Source: Allolobophora icterica (taxonomy: Eukaryota; Annelida; Clitellata; Crassiclitellata; Lumbricidae). Taken from it: 64,000 nucleotides of DNA. Location: positions 18,402,400 through 18,466,399 of the forward strand of contig OY744612.1 in the NCBI GenBank assembly GCA_963556255.1. The letters are read 5' to 3'. Of the stretch, positions 1 through 10,904 are shown in pieces. The notes beneath the pieces were generated by a model. That model saw only the letters and a program-made list of their open reading frames with translations, was not told the origin of the DNA and searched no databases. Made by a program: the position numbers and the translations under genes. How positions within the stretch are numbered: position 1 is the first letter of the stretch; the number at the start of each line of letters is the position of its first letter.

Positions 1-156
1 TCTCATTAGTAACAGCCAAAGTGTATTTAATATACTATAAATAGTAAACTTCTTTTCGTGTAAGTCGTTATTAAAAGTTAAAAATTTGTTATCCGGCCCT
101 CCGAATATTTTTGGCGTTTAATGTGGCCCCATGTGCAAAAAGTTTGCCCACCCCTG
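1..156 (-). mobile_element. End of a hAT-type DNA transposon, cut by window edge
   Basis: Read on the minus strand, the segment starting at 156 begins CAGGGGTGGGCAAACTTT, the familiar terminal inverted repeat of one hAT group (Zaphod/Charlie type). The body continues leftward out of the window. No transposase can be read in what remains, and the other terminus is not visible, so it could be a solo end or a MITE. Confidence 0.5.
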
Positions 157-249
157 TTGTAGAGTAATCCTTCTGTGTGGATCGTCGCCGATTAGTCAAG
201 AAGAGCAATGCGATAATTTTGGCATTATCCATAAAGAAGAAATCTCTCG

Positions 250-428
250 GTGGATGGAAAGAAGAGATCTCATTGTGTATGGAAAGAAGAAATCTCATTG
301 TGGATAGAAAGAAAAAATCTCATTGTGGATAGAAAGAAAAAATCTCATTGTGGACAGAAAGAAGAAATCTCATTGTGGACAGAAAGAAGAAATCTCATTG
401 TGGATAGCAAGAAAAAACTCAATGTGGA
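250..428. repeat. 25-bp minisatellite, left part
   Basis: Tandem copies of a purine-rich unit of about 25 bp (core GAAAGAAGAAATCTCATTGT) with point variation. It is the same array as 6102-7080 and was split by the LTR retrotransposon between them. Long open frames in it (M-D-R-K-K-K type peptides) are by-products of the repeat. Confidence 0.9.
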
Positions 429-859
429 TGTCGCGGTCTACGCGGGTGCATGCATCAAGGGAAGAAAACCGACGCGTCAACAAGCTTGTTTACATCGCAC
501 ACAAAATTCTGCAGCAAGCTGTCCACATAAATCGGTGCATGCAACAAGGATATACGTGTTCAGTAGGACTTTCCAGGGAAAAGTACAGTGACGTCACAGA
601 ACGTTCTGGAATCCGGGAGAACTCTATATAAGATAGACCTGATGTACATTGGGGGCCTTTTGACGAAGATTTGTAAACGTTGAAACATTGATCGTATGAC
701 GTTCAATCGAGACCAGCCAACCTGTGTGCTGTCTACGATTGTGATATTTGATAGACGAGTTGACTTACTTTACACTTAATCGACTTTATTTTAAATTAAA
801 GATCTTTTAATAGTTCCTTCGTTGGTTCGTCGTTGAGATCGAAGGAGTCGACCGCGACA
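429..859 (+). repeat. 5' LTR
   Basis: Starts TGTCGCGG and ends CCGCGACA, which are themselves inverted repeats of each other (TGTCG...CGACA). A TATA box (CTATATAA) lies at about 623-630. The matching copy is at 5670-6101. Confidence 0.93.
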
Positions 860-863
860 TTAT

Positions 864-881
864 TGGTGTCAGAAGTGGGAT
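864..881 (+). promoter_or_regulatory. Primer-binding site
   Basis: TGGTGTCAGAAGTGGGAT lies 4 bp after the 5' LTR and starts with TGG, the complement of a tRNA CCA end. The tRNA that primes could not be assigned from the sequence alone. Confidence 0.7.
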
Positions 882-1385
882 CATCGGTGTTGGATCCGGT
901 GAAGAAGACGCGAGCCGGCGGAGGAAGGAGTCAACCCGGAGGATCAAGAGACGGTCTGTTCCAGACAGCGAGCGGATCGAGACGCCTTTCTACCGTGGGA
1001 GACGGGTGAATCGGCATACGACAGTCGGACGGACGAAGTGCGTCGTTCGGCTGAGACAGCAGAAGACAGCAGTCAACATACGGGTAAGATCCTAGGTGTT
1101 GTCGTGGCTGAGAAGGAGAAAAGAGAGTGGAGTTGCAGCCGAGTGGGAGGCAGCCATTATTTCTCTTTCAATATCTGCTGATTATTTCTTTGAAATTTGA
1201 TCCATTGTTGTGATCGAGGCCAGACTTGCGTGAGCTTGTATAGTTTTTGCGTACTTGGCGAGTGTACTTCTTTGGATACTGCATAATTGCACTTTGGGTT
1301 GTGGAATTTTCCTTTTGTGTGGCGGGTTTGCCGCGTGGTGTCTGTTTTTTTTTTGTTGATTGTTGTTGACTGACTGTTTGTAAAA

Positions 1386-4300
1386 ATGGAAGCGTTGACA
1401 ACAGAGATGCAAGCGAATATTCGCAAAATGTCGTCTGAGCGCCTTAGGGTGTATCTTATGAAGGCAGGAAGGGACGAAGATGATGTTATGTCATGGGATC
1501 GAAATCAATTAATGGAAGAATGGGCCATGGAGATTGGAAAAGAGGAAGAGGAATTTAAGGGTAGTCCAATATCTCCAACAGGAGTGGATTACGAGCTGCA
1601 GAAGCGCCGTCTGGAGTTCGAAATCCGTAAATATGAAGAACAAAGGGAGGAACGGAAGGAGAAGGAAGAAAGAGAAAGGGAGGAACGGAAGGAGAAGGAA
1701 GAAAGAGAGAGGGAGGAACGGAAGGAGAAGGAAGAAAGGGAGGAAAAGAGGAGAGAGGAAGAAAAGAAGGAACGGAAAGAGAAAGAAGAAAGAGAAAAGA
1801 AGGAACGGAAAGAGAAAGAAGAAAGGGAGAGGAAGGAAAAGCAGGAAGAACGAAATGTTAGAGATTCTTTAGCAAGTCGTACTAAGCGTTATAGTGATGC
1901 CCTTAAGAATATTCTTTGGAAATTTCCTTCCGACCCTATAGAAATTCCAGGTTTCTTTGATCACTTGGATGGTTTGTTTAATGTGTATGAGGTGGATGAA
2001 GATGTTAGAGCAAAATTATTGCTAGCCATTTTAAGTGAAAGAGCTAAGGCATTAACCATGCGCCTTACTGAGGCACAGCTCCATGACTACAAATTCCTGA
2101 AGGAGTTTTTGCTACGGGAGTTTAAGATAAGCCCTTCAAATCTTAGAGCCCGATTTTGGTCGTTGCACAAAGCATCGGACGAATCATTTACGATCTATTC
2201 ATCCAAATTGCGTGTGGCTCTTATGTATTATTTGAAAAGTAGAAAGATAACTGATGAGTTTGATAAACTTGTAAGTTTATTGGTTGCGGATCGGCTTAAG
2301 GAGTCCTTGTCGAAGGCTTGTTTAGATTATATCTTGGCCCAAGAAAAAGAGGAGTGGTTGAGCTGTGAAGACATAGCTAATGCGGCTGACATTTATGTAG
2401 CGTCGCATGATGGTGGGAATGACTTAGTATGCCGTAGTCATCCGACACCGAAGTATAACAATTGGACGAGAGGTCAATCACAGGTTCAAGTCAATAACCA
2501 GACAGCTCAACCCAAGTCTCCCAAACCGGAATTAAGGGGTGAAGCCAAGATAGGTGCGAGGGTGTCTCAGGAGGAGGCCAAGGTAAAGGGTCTCTGTTTC
2601 CTATGTCATCAGAAGGGTCATATGGCAAGGGAGTGCCAGACCAAACCAAGTTCTAAAAAGGTGAGTACTTGTATATTTGGGAACCCAACTGAAGAAGTGA
2701 TCGACTCATGTGTTGAGAAGGTCAACGTGTTGCATGAGATACCTGAACAGGTAAAGCAAGGGAATTTATTGGATAATTCTAAACCAATAGGGTTGGAAAC
2801 TGCTGTAAGGGTATACGAGAATAGTATTGATGGATTACACGAGAGGTCGTATATCAATGTACAGATTGAAGATCTCCCTTCTCAGCCAGCATTATCTGAT
2901 TCAGGAGCAGAAATTTGTTGTATTGATAAGAAAGTAATTGAGTCACTAAACTTACCCGTGATTAAACGGATTAATATAATTGGTTTTCATGGAGAAGGAT
3001 GTAAGGCAGATGTAGTATACCTACAAATGAAATTAGCTAATTCAATGGAAGGAACGACAAACATTGCGCCATCTTTGTGCGTCATGTTCGCTGCAGTCCC
3101 TGAACTAAATGAACGGGTTATTTTGACACCCCATGTTGTGGACCTATTAAGGGATAGTTCGCAATATGTAGTGATGGTAGCTGGCGTAGATCGATGTGTT
3201 CAAATAAATAAAGGGGCAGAAGAAGATAACTTAGAAGTTAATATCGAGAAAAGTAACAGCAACGAATCCTTGCCGTCAGAAGTGAATGAATATTCTCAGG
3301 AGCAACTAGTTGATGATTCAGATAATTTTCTTGATGTTGAGTCAACAGAGTTCAAGTCTGATGAGGGAGTAGCGAATAATGATACTTTATTGCGTGAGCA
3401 ACAGAATTGTCACAATCTTATATCTTGCTGGCAACAAGCGAGACAGAATAAAAATAATTTCTTTATAGATAATAACCTCCTGTACCACAAAGGGGAAATT
3501 ATGGGACATAAGGTTAATCAATTATGTTTACCGGAAGATAGAATCGAGGTTGTCTTGCGAGTAGCACACGATGCCCCATGTGCTGGGCACATGGCTTTTA
3601 AGGCAACGAGAGCCAGGATCAAATTAAACTTTTGGTTTCCAAGAATGGATGAGAGGATTCGCGAATATTGTGCGTCTTGTCAAATTTGTCAACTAAGAAC
3701 TCCAGTTAAAGTGGCAGATCGAGTCCCGATCACTCCTATTCCGAGGGCGGATGAACTCTGTTTTAACCATCTAAATATGGATTGTATTGGCCCTATGGTA
3801 GTGACTGGAGAATCCAACAAATCGAAACCCCAGTACAATTATGCTCTGGTTCTGGTGGACAAATTTTCTCGTTGGCCGATGGCGTATCCTCTTAGATCGC
3901 TGAATGCAAAGGGAGTTTGTGAAGCTCTGTTGCAAGTTTTTACAACTTTTTCTATTCCAAGAATCATCAGTTCTGATTGTGGTACCAACTTTACCAGTCG
4001 TTTGACGAAAGAATTCTTGCGGCGAATGGGTTGTAGTCCCAGATTTAATACCCCTGGACATCCTGAGGCAGCTGGATTGGTTGAAAGATGCAACCAAAGC
4101 TTGAAAACCATGATCTTTAAGCTTGCTCAATCTGATCCTCGTGGATGGCACCAATTGTTACCGTTTGTTCTGTGGAGCCTTAGAGAAAAACCTTCAGGCA
4201 CGACTCATATTTCGCCATTCACTATGGTTTATGGAACTCTTCCTCGGGGTCCACTTAGTGTGTTGAAGGAATCGTGGGCTGGCGAACGAAAAGTACCTCT

Positions 4301-5486
4301 TAACTTAGGTAAATCACCCGAAGAGTATCTCCAATCACTGAAGGAAAACCTCGAATTCGCGAAAGTTTATGCAGATTACTATAGTGATATAGAAACAAAG
4401 CGGTATGCAGATTATTATAACTTGCGTAGTACTGACAGAAAATACGAAGTTGGAGATAAAGTAGCAGTATTAGCACCAGATTTTGGTAGTTCTAAATTTT
4501 ATAGTCGATGGCAAGGACCTGCTACCGTAGTCAAGGTTAAATCCCCATATTCTTATATAGTAGAAATAGAGGGAAAACAAAGACATTTACACGCAAATAA
4601 GATCAAGCGATACCATGAACGACTCGAACAAGCGATGATCAATAGCTGTTCAGTAATTGTTGATCAAGATGAAGAATTTGGTATAGTAGAGGTTGTAGAT
4701 CAGGAAGAACGTGAACAAATAAGCCCGAGTAAGCGAATTGATCCTCTGATTATAGCGCATCTTTCGCAAGAGGAACAGAAGCAACTTTTTGAAATTTTGG
4801 ATCGGCACACGGCAGTATTCGTGGATAAACCTGGGTATTGTCCAGTATTAGAACATGAAATTAAGATAACTCATGATATCCATCCTCCAACAACAAAGAA
4901 AGACGTTAGAAAGGTTATGGGTTTTTTCAGTTACTTTCGAAATTTTATACCTGCTTTAGCTGAAAAAGCACGGATAATAACTGATTTGACACGAGATAAC
5001 ATACCTACGAAGGTGCCTTGGGAGCAAAAGCATCAAGAAGCACTAGATAAGTTAAAGGATGATCTCAGTAAAGCTACACAGTTGCATACCATTGATTTCA
5101 CTAAGGAATTTGGTTTAAGTGTTGACGCAAGTGCCACCGCGGTCGGGTGTTGCTTGTTTCAGTGGACCGAAGAAGGTCAAGAAAAACCAATTGCTTTTGC
5201 TAGTCTTAAACTTACAGATACACAGATGCATTGGTCTACAATTGAGAGAGAGGCTTTCGCAGTAATTTGGGCACTTAAACGATTCAAGTCATGGATATTC
5301 TTATCAAAGATAATCATTTATTCAGATCATAATCCTTTGTCTTATCTCACAGATGCAAGCCCTAAGAGTGCGAAACTGACTCGTTGGGCGTTAGCATTGC
5401 AAGAGTTTAACGTGGACTTTCGATATCGTCCTGGACGTCAGAACACGGTGGCTGATTTCCTCTCTCGGTTGTGTCTCGGATGGTGA
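1386..5486 (+). CDS. Gag-Pol polyprotein, RT catalytic core deleted
   Basis: Single 1366-residue frame. An N-terminal gag region holds a Glu/Lys/Arg coiled coil (about 75-155) and a CCHC zinc knuckle CFLCHQKGHMARECQ near 404. An aspartic protease motif DSGAE is at about 505. Integrase follows, with an HHCC finger (about 728-770), catalytic D799, D864 and E900, and a GPY/F-like segment. Then come only the first part of reverse transcriptase (about 1125-1166) and, immediately after, the RT C-terminal segment (KKDVRKVMGFFSYFRNF) and RNase H (D1247 onward). The RT fingers and palm with the YxDD box are absent, yet the frame stays open. The integrase-before-RT order is Gmr1-like rather than standard Gypsy. 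The element would need RT in trans. Confidence 0.9.
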   Translation: MEALTTEMQANIRKMSSERLRVYLMKAGRDEDDVMSWDRNQLMEEWAMEIGKEEEEFKGSPISPTGVDYELQKRRLEFEIRKYEEQREERKEKEEREREERKEKEEREREERKEKEEREEKRREEEKKERKEKEEREKKERKEKEERERKEKQEERNVRDSLASRTKRYSDALKNILWKFPSDPIEIPGFFDHLDGLFNVYEVDEDVRAKLLLAILSERAKALTMRLTEAQLHDYKFLKEFLLREFKISPSNLRARFWSLHKASDESFTIYSSKLRVALMYYLKSRKITDEFDKLVSLLVADRLKESLSKACLDYILAQEKEEWLSCEDIANAADIYVASHDGGNDLVCRSHPTPKYNNWTRGQSQVQVNNQTAQPKSPKPELRGEAKIGARVSQEEAKVKGLCFLCHQKGHMARECQTKPSSKKVSTCIFGNPTEEVIDSCVEKVNVLHEIPEQVKQGNLLDNSKPIGLETAVRVYENSIDGLHERSYINVQIEDLPSQPALSDSGAEICCIDKKVIESLNLPVIKRINIIGFHGEGCKADVVYLQMKLANSMEGTTNIAPSLCVMFAAVPELNERVILTPHVVDLLRDSSQYVVMVAGVDRCVQINKGAEEDNLEVNIEKSNSNESLPSEVNEYSQEQLVDDSDNFLDVESTEFKSDEGVANNDTLLREQQNCHNLISCWQQARQNKNNFFIDNNLLYHKGEIMGHKVNQLCLPEDRIEVVLRVAHDAPCAGHMAFKATRARIKLNFWFPRMDERIREYCASCQICQLRTPVKVADRVPITPIPRADELCFNHLNMDCIGPMVVTGESNKSKPQYNYALVLVDKFSRWPMAYPLRSLNAKGVCEALLQVFTTFSIPRIISSDCGTNFTSRLTKEFLRRMGCSPRFNTPGHPEAAGLVERCNQSLKTMIFKLAQSDPRGWHQLLPFVLWSLREKPSGTTHISPFTMVYGTLPRGPLSVLKESWAGERKVPLNLGKSPEEYLQSLKENLEFAKVYADYYSDIETKRYADYYNLRSTDRKYEVGDKVAVLAPDFGSSKFYSRWQGPATVVKVKSPYSYIVEIEGKQRHLHANKIKRYHERLEQAMINSCSVIVDQDEEFGIVEVVDQEEREQISPSKRIDPLIIAHLSQEEQKQLFEILDRHTAVFVDKPGYCPVLEHEIKITHDIHPPTTKKDVRKVMGFFSYFRNFIPALAEKARIITDLTRDNIPTKVPWEQKHQEALDKLKDDLSKATQLHTIDFTKEFGLSVDASATAVGCCLFQWTEEGQEKPIAFASLKLTDTQMHWSTIEREAFAVIWALKRFKSWIFLSKIIIYSDHNPLSYLTDASPKSAKLTRWALALQEFNVDFRYRPGRQNTVADFLSRLCLGW

Positions 5487-5655
5487 AGGGGGGAAATGGC
5501 CCGACACACAAGGATCGAGCCCGCAAATTGTATAGATAAATTGACTAACTGATGTGTTTTGTTTTGTTTGTATATGCTGTGTCGAGATGGAGTCTGGAGG
5601 CCCGGCTTGATTGTGATGACCCGTTCGGGATGGTGCTGAAGACGTGTCATCATCT

Positions 5656-5669
5656 GAGGGCGGAGGGAA
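5656..5669 (+). promoter_or_regulatory. Polypurine tract
   Basis: GAGGGCGGAGGGAA lies directly against the TG of the 3' LTR, the expected plus-strand primer position. Confidence 0.75.
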
Positions 5670-6101
5670 TGTCGCGGTCTACGCGGGTGCATGCATCAAG
5701 GGAAGAAAACCGACGCGTCAACAAGCTTGTTTACATCGCACGGAAAATTCTGCAGCAAGCTGTCAACATTAATTCGGTGCATGCAACAAGGATATACGTG
5801 TTCAGTAGGACTTTCCAGGGAAAAGTACAGTGACGTCACAGAACGTTCTGGAATCCGGGAGAACTCTATATAAGATAGACCTGATGTACATTGGGGGCCT
5901 TTTGACGAAGATTTGTAAACGTTGAAACATTGATCGTATGACGTTCAATCGAGACCAGCCAACCTGTGTGCTGTCTACGATTGTGATATTTGATAGACGA
6001 GTTGACTTACTTTACACTTAATCGACTTTATTTTAAATTAAAGATCTTTTAATAGTTCCTTCGTTGGTTCGTCGTTGCGATCGAAGGAGTCGACCGCGAC
6101 A
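5670..6101 (+). repeat. 3' LTR
   Basis: Near-identical copy of 429-859; differences cluster around 5743-5776 and at about 6078. It is followed by the duplicated target GTGGA and the resumed minisatellite. Confidence 0.93.
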
Positions 6102-7080
6102 GTGGATGGAAAGAAGAAATCTCATTGTGGACAGAAAGAAGAAATCTCATTGTGGATAGCAAGAAAAAACTCACGGTGGATGGAAAGAAGAAATCTCATT
6201 GTGGACAGAAGAAGAAATCTCATTGTGGATAGAAAGAAGAGATCTCATTGTGGACAGAAAGAAGACTTCTCATTGTGGATAGAAAGAAGAGATTTCACTG
6301 TGGACAAAAAGAAGACCTCTCATTGTGAATAGAAAGAAGAGATCTCATTGTGGACAGAAAGAAAAAATCTCATTGTGGACAGAAAGAAGAAATTTCATCA
6401 TGGATAGAAAGCAGAAATCTCATTGTGGATGGAATGAAGAAATCTCATTGTGGACGGAAAGAAGAAATCTCATTGTGGACAGAAAGAAAAAATCTCATTG
6501 TGGACAGAAAGAAGAAATTTCATCATGATAGAAAGCAGAAATCTCATTGTGGATGGAATGAAGAAATCTCATTGTGGACGGAAAGAAGAAATTTCATCAT
6601 GGATAGAAAGCAGAAATCTCATTGTGGATGGAAAGAAGAAATCTCATTGTGGACGGAAAGAAGAAATCTCATTTTGGATAGAAAGAAGATATCTCAGTGT
6701 GGATGGAAAGAAGAAATCTCATTTTGGACAGCAAGAAGAAATCTTATTTTGGATAGAAAGAAGAAATCTCATTGTGGATGGAAAGAAGAAATCTCATTTT
6801 GGACAGCAAGAAGAAATCTCATTTTGGACAGAAGAAGAAATCCCATTGTTGATAGAATGAAGAAATCTCACTTTGGATATAAAGAATAAATCTTATTGTG
6901 GATAGAAAGAAGAACTCTCATTGTAGACAGAAAGAAGAACTCTCATTGTGGACAGAAAGAAGAAATCTCATTGTGGACAGAAAGAAGAAATCTCACTGTG
7001 GACAGAAAAAAGAAATCTTATTGTGGACAGAAAGAAGAGAGCTTATTGTGGACGGAAAGAACTGCAATCTTAGTAGAGTG
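6102..7080. repeat. 25-bp minisatellite, right part
   Basis: About 40 imperfect copies of the same 25-bp unit as 250-428, with blocks of higher-order variants (GTGGATGGAATGAAG, TTGGACAGCAAG). No gene is supported here. Confidence 0.9.
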
Positions 7081-7557
7081 AAATTTGAGATATGCTGATT
7101 CTAATAACGGAGAACTAAAGAGTTCTAAGATGTGCCTCCATTCGCTTTTTAACGACAAGTTCAAGAAGTTTAGAATAAATTCAGGTTTGAAAATGGTCGA
7201 TAATTAATTTGAGACGAGTCAGCATTGAGAAGCGGCTTTTTCAGCAGAGGATAGACCAAGGCATAGGAAAAACATGAAGGAGAGAGGAACAATCAGAAAG
7301 CGCCAGCATGATTTATGTCACGATGATGTAACCGAGCGTATAAAAACAGCTTTAGAGAAGGTGAGCTGTTGGAATTGCGTCAACGAGGCATTGTGTGAGG
7401 AGAAGCGAATACGTGACTGGATTGCATTTAAGAGTGTAGGAACAAGGGAATCGAAAGAGGTTACGGGAGTGTCAGAAGATACATGCACGCGTACATATCG
7501 ACCCAGATACATAAATGTCTACCCAGAAACATACGTGTATACATTCGTACAAACAAG
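7081..7557. other. Unassigned spacer
   Basis: No gene recognised. The last 80 bases become rich in ATAC/ACAT and are probably the left remnant of the CATA-rich tract into which the adjoining non-LTR element inserted. Confidence 0.4.
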
Positions 7558-10500
7558 AATAACATAACATAACATAACATAACATAATATTTTATTGAAC
7601 CAACTGAAAAGTACATAATTTATAACAGATTGAACTGGGTAACAGTTCCCAGATTGCTAGAGAAACAGAGATATATAAAATTAAACAAATGCAGAATACA
7701 ATACCTGGGTCAACGTACACACAAGTCCAAAGTTCACATCAAATCTGACAGGCCCAGGAGTAAACTGCCTACAATGCCACACTCAAAAGGGGGTGCCTTT
7801 GAATATGAAGTAATAACAATCAAAATCAAATCGGATAGTTGAGCTCAATTGGGAGGTCCAGAAGGGATTGGATCCCGCTAAGGAGGGCCCCCTATTACAA
7901 CAGAAATTTTTAGACAAGATGGCTTTCAGAGAAATAAATTAAATTGACTTGTTTTAATGGTAAACAGGCTCGTAGCATACATAACAAAAAGAGAGATTAA
8001 AAATATAAAAAAAATAAACAGACTGGATCAACTGGATGCTGACAGACAAGCTGGGCAAGTTTAGTGTGATGATGTCAATCTAGCCCCTCAGATCGGGGGC
8101 AACCAATTGGAAACAACTCCACTGACAATCAGCCAACTCCTCAGACTATGCTTAAATATATTTATAGATGAACTAGATTTAATATCTAGAGGTAAGTAGT
8201 TCCATACCATGGGACCTCTGCAGACCATACAAAATTTACGAATATTTGTTCTAGCATATGCAACCCTTACTTTCGAAGCTAATCTAGTAGAGTGTGAGTG
8301 GACCTGGGAATTTAAAGTAAAGAACCCAGAATACTCCACCGGTAACAAGCCATTGAACGAGCGATACATAAACTCGCCTATTTGGTATACCACTATTTGA
8401 TCCAGCGTTAGCACACTCAATTGCAAGAACAGATCCTTCGTGTGGGCTAAGTATGGGGATGAGGTAAGTACTCGAATAATCCTTTTTTGTAGCAGGATCA
8501 ATTTATGGGTTCTGGCCCTATAGTTGGACGCCCAAATCATAGCACAGTAGGATAGGTATGGATAGACCATTGTATAGTATAGTGTTACTAGAATTTTAGG
8601 TAGCAATAAATGGGAAATCCTCTTGATTATTCCTACATTTTTTGCAATTTTGTGTGAGATATGTTCAATGTGCGCATTCCAAGTTAAGTTCTGATCCACA
8701 TAGACTCCCAAGAATTTAGCTGAGCTGACTTGAGGTATCTCCATATGATCAATAGTAAGTTTATTAGGCGGGTCGGGTATTACTTTATTACATGCGGAGA
8801 ACAAGATGTAATTAGTTTTTTTCAGATTTAACGATAACTTATTGGCTTTAAACCAGTTAGAGACTAGTATTAGTTCTCTGTTAAGTATTACAAAGAGCTC
8901 CTGGTAAGAGGTGTGGGAGAAAAAGACGTTGGAGTCGTCAGCAAAAAGTACAAAGTTGAGTAAAGAGGATGAGTTAGGGAGATCATTGATGTAGATTAAA
9001 AATAATAGTGGACCAAGGACCGATCCTTGCGGGACTCCAAACTCCAAGGGTCTGAATGAGGAGAAGGTCCCGTTACACTTAACCTGTTGGCTACGCTCCG
9101 TTAAGTAACTCTTAAACCAGGCAAGGGGAAGTCCCCTGACCCCATAATTATGTAATTTACTTAGTAGTATACTGTGATTCACCATATCAAAAGCTTTTGA
9201 TAGGTCCAGAAAAATACCAACAGAGAATTCTTTGCAATCAATCGCCTGTGTTATTCTATTATGCATATTAACTAGTGGTAAGACAGTAGAATGCCCAGGT
9301 CTAAATCCATGTTGAAAAGGATAAAGTATGTTATTTTTTGTTACATAGTCATTAAGTCTCAAGTATACTACCTTTTCCAATATTTTAGAAAACAGGGGCA
9401 GTATGGCTATGGGCCTATAGTTGGTTGGGTCCTCCTTATTGCCCTGCTTAAAGATTGGGGTTACCGTTGCCAATTTCATCCTGGTTGGGACAATACCATT
9501 TTCCATGGAACAATTGAATATGTGGGCCAAGGGTTTAGAAATTAAAGATAAATTGGCCCCAATAACCGTAGGGTCTAGTTGGTCTGGCCCAGTGCTATGT
9601 GTAGATTTCATGGAAGAGTGTATACTTAGAAGTTCTTCCGAGCTCGTAGGATACAAAGCAAAAGAGGCGATAGGAGATGGTGAAAGATAGTCTTTATATG
9701 AGGAGGTGGTGCCCGGGATGTTATCATTAAGGTCACTTGCCACCGTTGTGAAGTACTCGTTTAGACTATCCGCTATGCAGGCATTATCAGTAATTGATTG
9801 GTCATTCACAATAATCGAATCGATTGTAGTGTCTGGTGGATTCTGATTGAGAATAGATTTAATAGTGGCCCACGTCTTTTTAAGGCCTGTACCATATCTA
9901 AGAAATTCTGAGTTGTAATAAGTTTGCATAGCTTTGGTTTTTAACGTTTTAAAGTTATTTCTATAAGTCACAAATTTCTGCTTATTGGTCTGTGTTGGAC
10001 TTTTTATATATTTGAGATATAATTTATTTTTCCTATTGCAAGACTTTAATAAACCTTTTGACATCCAGGGTTTATGATTCAAGTTATGATTGCGCGGTTT
10101 TATAGTGACCTTGGGAAAAGCATAATTATAGGCTTCTGTTAATTTTGCCAGAAGGGAGTCATAGGCTCCATTGGGGTCATTTTCAGTGCATAAATTGTAT
10201 ATAGAAGTAAAATTCAACTGGGAGACAAGCTTAGAAAATTTCTCTTTGCTCAAGTCAGTGATTAAACGTTTATTAACCTGAGTTGTATGTGGAGTCAGTG
10301 GCGAATGGTGTTCAAGCCAAATTATAACTGGAAGGTGGTCAGAGATGTCAGTAACCAGTATTGATGAGTACACCATACGGGGCCACAAGTTTGAGATAAT
10401 GTTATCAATTAGAGTTCTACTATACTCAGTAAATCTAGTTGGGCGTACAATTGCAGGTAAAAAGTTATATGATGTTATTGTGTCGAAAAAAATACTCGTC

Positions 10501-10900
10501 TGCGGATGAGAATTGGTTTTTAGGAGATCAATATTAAAGTCACCCAACAGGATGGTTTCTTTCTTCGTGAGGGAAAGTTCCGATAAAAGCTGATCAAATT
10601 CCTCATTGAAAGGCCCCAAAGGTTTGTCCGGAGGTTTATAAATTACACCAAGAAGGAGGGGGGTATCATTAAGCGGGGAAATCTTCACGAATAAACTCTC
10701 ATAGGAGTCATGGGCAGATTTAGTGTTATACAGTTGAAAATTCAAATTTTTCTTTACTAATAACCCAACTCCTCCTCCATCTCCTGTTTCCCTAGGCCTA
10801 TGAACAAAATTGTAACCCGGAATTTGAAGAGAATCATTGTTGGTTAACCAGGTTTCAGTAATCGCCAAAACATCGGCAGGCAGTTGCTGTAGTAGGAGCA
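7558..10900 (-). mobile_element. Non-LTR retrotransposon (CR1/L2/Jockey-like), 5'-truncated
   Basis: The 3' end at about 7558 carries a (TTATG)n tail preceded by a CAATAAAAT polyadenylation signal on the minus strand. About 530 bp of 3' UTR follows, then an endonuclease-RT frame. The 5' end breaks inside the endonuclease domain at about 10890-10905, where (CATA)n sequence begins. Clade assignment is by RT wording only. Confidence 0.85.
8088..10895 (-). CDS. Endonuclease-reverse transcriptase, 5'-truncated
   Basis: About 935 residues of LINE protein. The apurinic endonuclease domain shows AITETWL, GGGVGLLVKK, LLGDFNIDLL and SDHLPV but lacks its N-terminal strand and Asn motif. The reverse transcriptase follows with FLDLSKAFDMVNHSILL, FGVPQGSVLGPLLFLIYIND and the catalytic FADD box, then a C-terminal segment with GPMVWNYLP. 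The frame runs on into translated (CATA)n to 10997, giving a spurious Cys/Tyr/Met/Val N-terminus. No internal stops are present, so the copy is young, but without ORF1 and a complete endonuclease it is not autonomous. The IFLDLSKAFDMVNH wording suits CR1, L2 or Daphne-type clades. Confidence 0.88.
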   Translation of the reverse strand, partial: LLQQLPADVLAITETWLTNNDSLQIPGYNFVHRPRETGDGGGVGLLVKKNLNFQLYNTKSAHDSYESLFVKISPLNDTPLLLGVIYKPPDKPLGPFNEEFDQLLSELSLTKKETILLGDFNIDLLKTNSHPQTSIFFDTITSYNFLPAIVRPTRFTEYSRTLIDNIISNLWPRMVYSSILVTDISDHLPVIIWLEHHSPLTPHTTQVNKRLITDLSKEKFSKLVSQLNFTSIYNLCTENDPNGAYDSLLAKLTEAYNYAFPKVTIKPRNHNLNHKPWMSKGLLKSCNRKNKLYLKYIKSPTQTNKQKFVTYRNNFKTLKTKAMQTYYNSEFLRYGTGLKKTWATIKSILNQNPPDTTIDSIIVNDQSITDNACIADSLNEYFTTVASDLNDNIPGTTSSYKDYLSPSPIASFALYPTSSEELLSIHSSMKSTHSTGPDQLDPTVIGANLSLISKPLAHIFNCSMENGIVPTRMKLATVTPIFKQGNKEDPTNYRPIAILPLFSKILEKVVYLRLNDYVTKNNILYPFQHGFRPGHSTVLPLVNMHNRITQAIDCKEFSVGIFLDLSKAFDMVNHSILLSKLHNYGVRGLPLAWFKSYLTERSQQVKCNGTFSSFRPLEFGVPQGSVLGPLLFLIYINDLPNSSSLLNFVLFADDSNVFFSHTSYQELFVILNRELILVSNWFKANKLSLNLKKTNYILFSACNKVIPDPPNKLTIDHMEIPQVSSAKFLGVYVDQNLTWNAHIEHISHKIAKNVGIIKRISHLLLPKILVTLYYTMVYPYLSYCAMIWASNYRARTHKLILLQKRIIRVLTSSPYLAHTKDLFLQLSVLTLDQIVVYQIGEFMYRSFNGLLPVEYSGFFTLNSQVHSHSTRLASKVRVAYARTNIRKFCMVCRGPMVWNYLPLDIKSSSSINIFKHSLRSWLIVSGVVSNWLPPI

Positions 10901-10904
10901 ATAC

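Larger units (their letters stand above)
429..6101 (+). mobile_element. Gypsy-class LTR retrotransposon, young, RT-deleted
   Basis: Full element bounded by LTRs of 431 and 432 bp and a perfect 5-bp target duplication GTGGA (424-428 and 6102-6106). It has a primer-binding site after the 5' LTR, one gag-pol frame, and a purine tract before the 3' LTR. The LTRs differ by about five substitutions and one indel by eye, so insertion is recent. The pol order (protease, integrase, then RT/RNase H) is that described for Gmr1-like Gypsy elements, with most of RT missing. Confidence 0.93.

Noticed and set aside
250..7098. Lys-rich repeat proteins (RKKKSHCGQKEEIS type)
   Set aside because: Generated by the 25-bp minisatellite; several frames on the same strand are open at once and the array is interrupted by a transposon.
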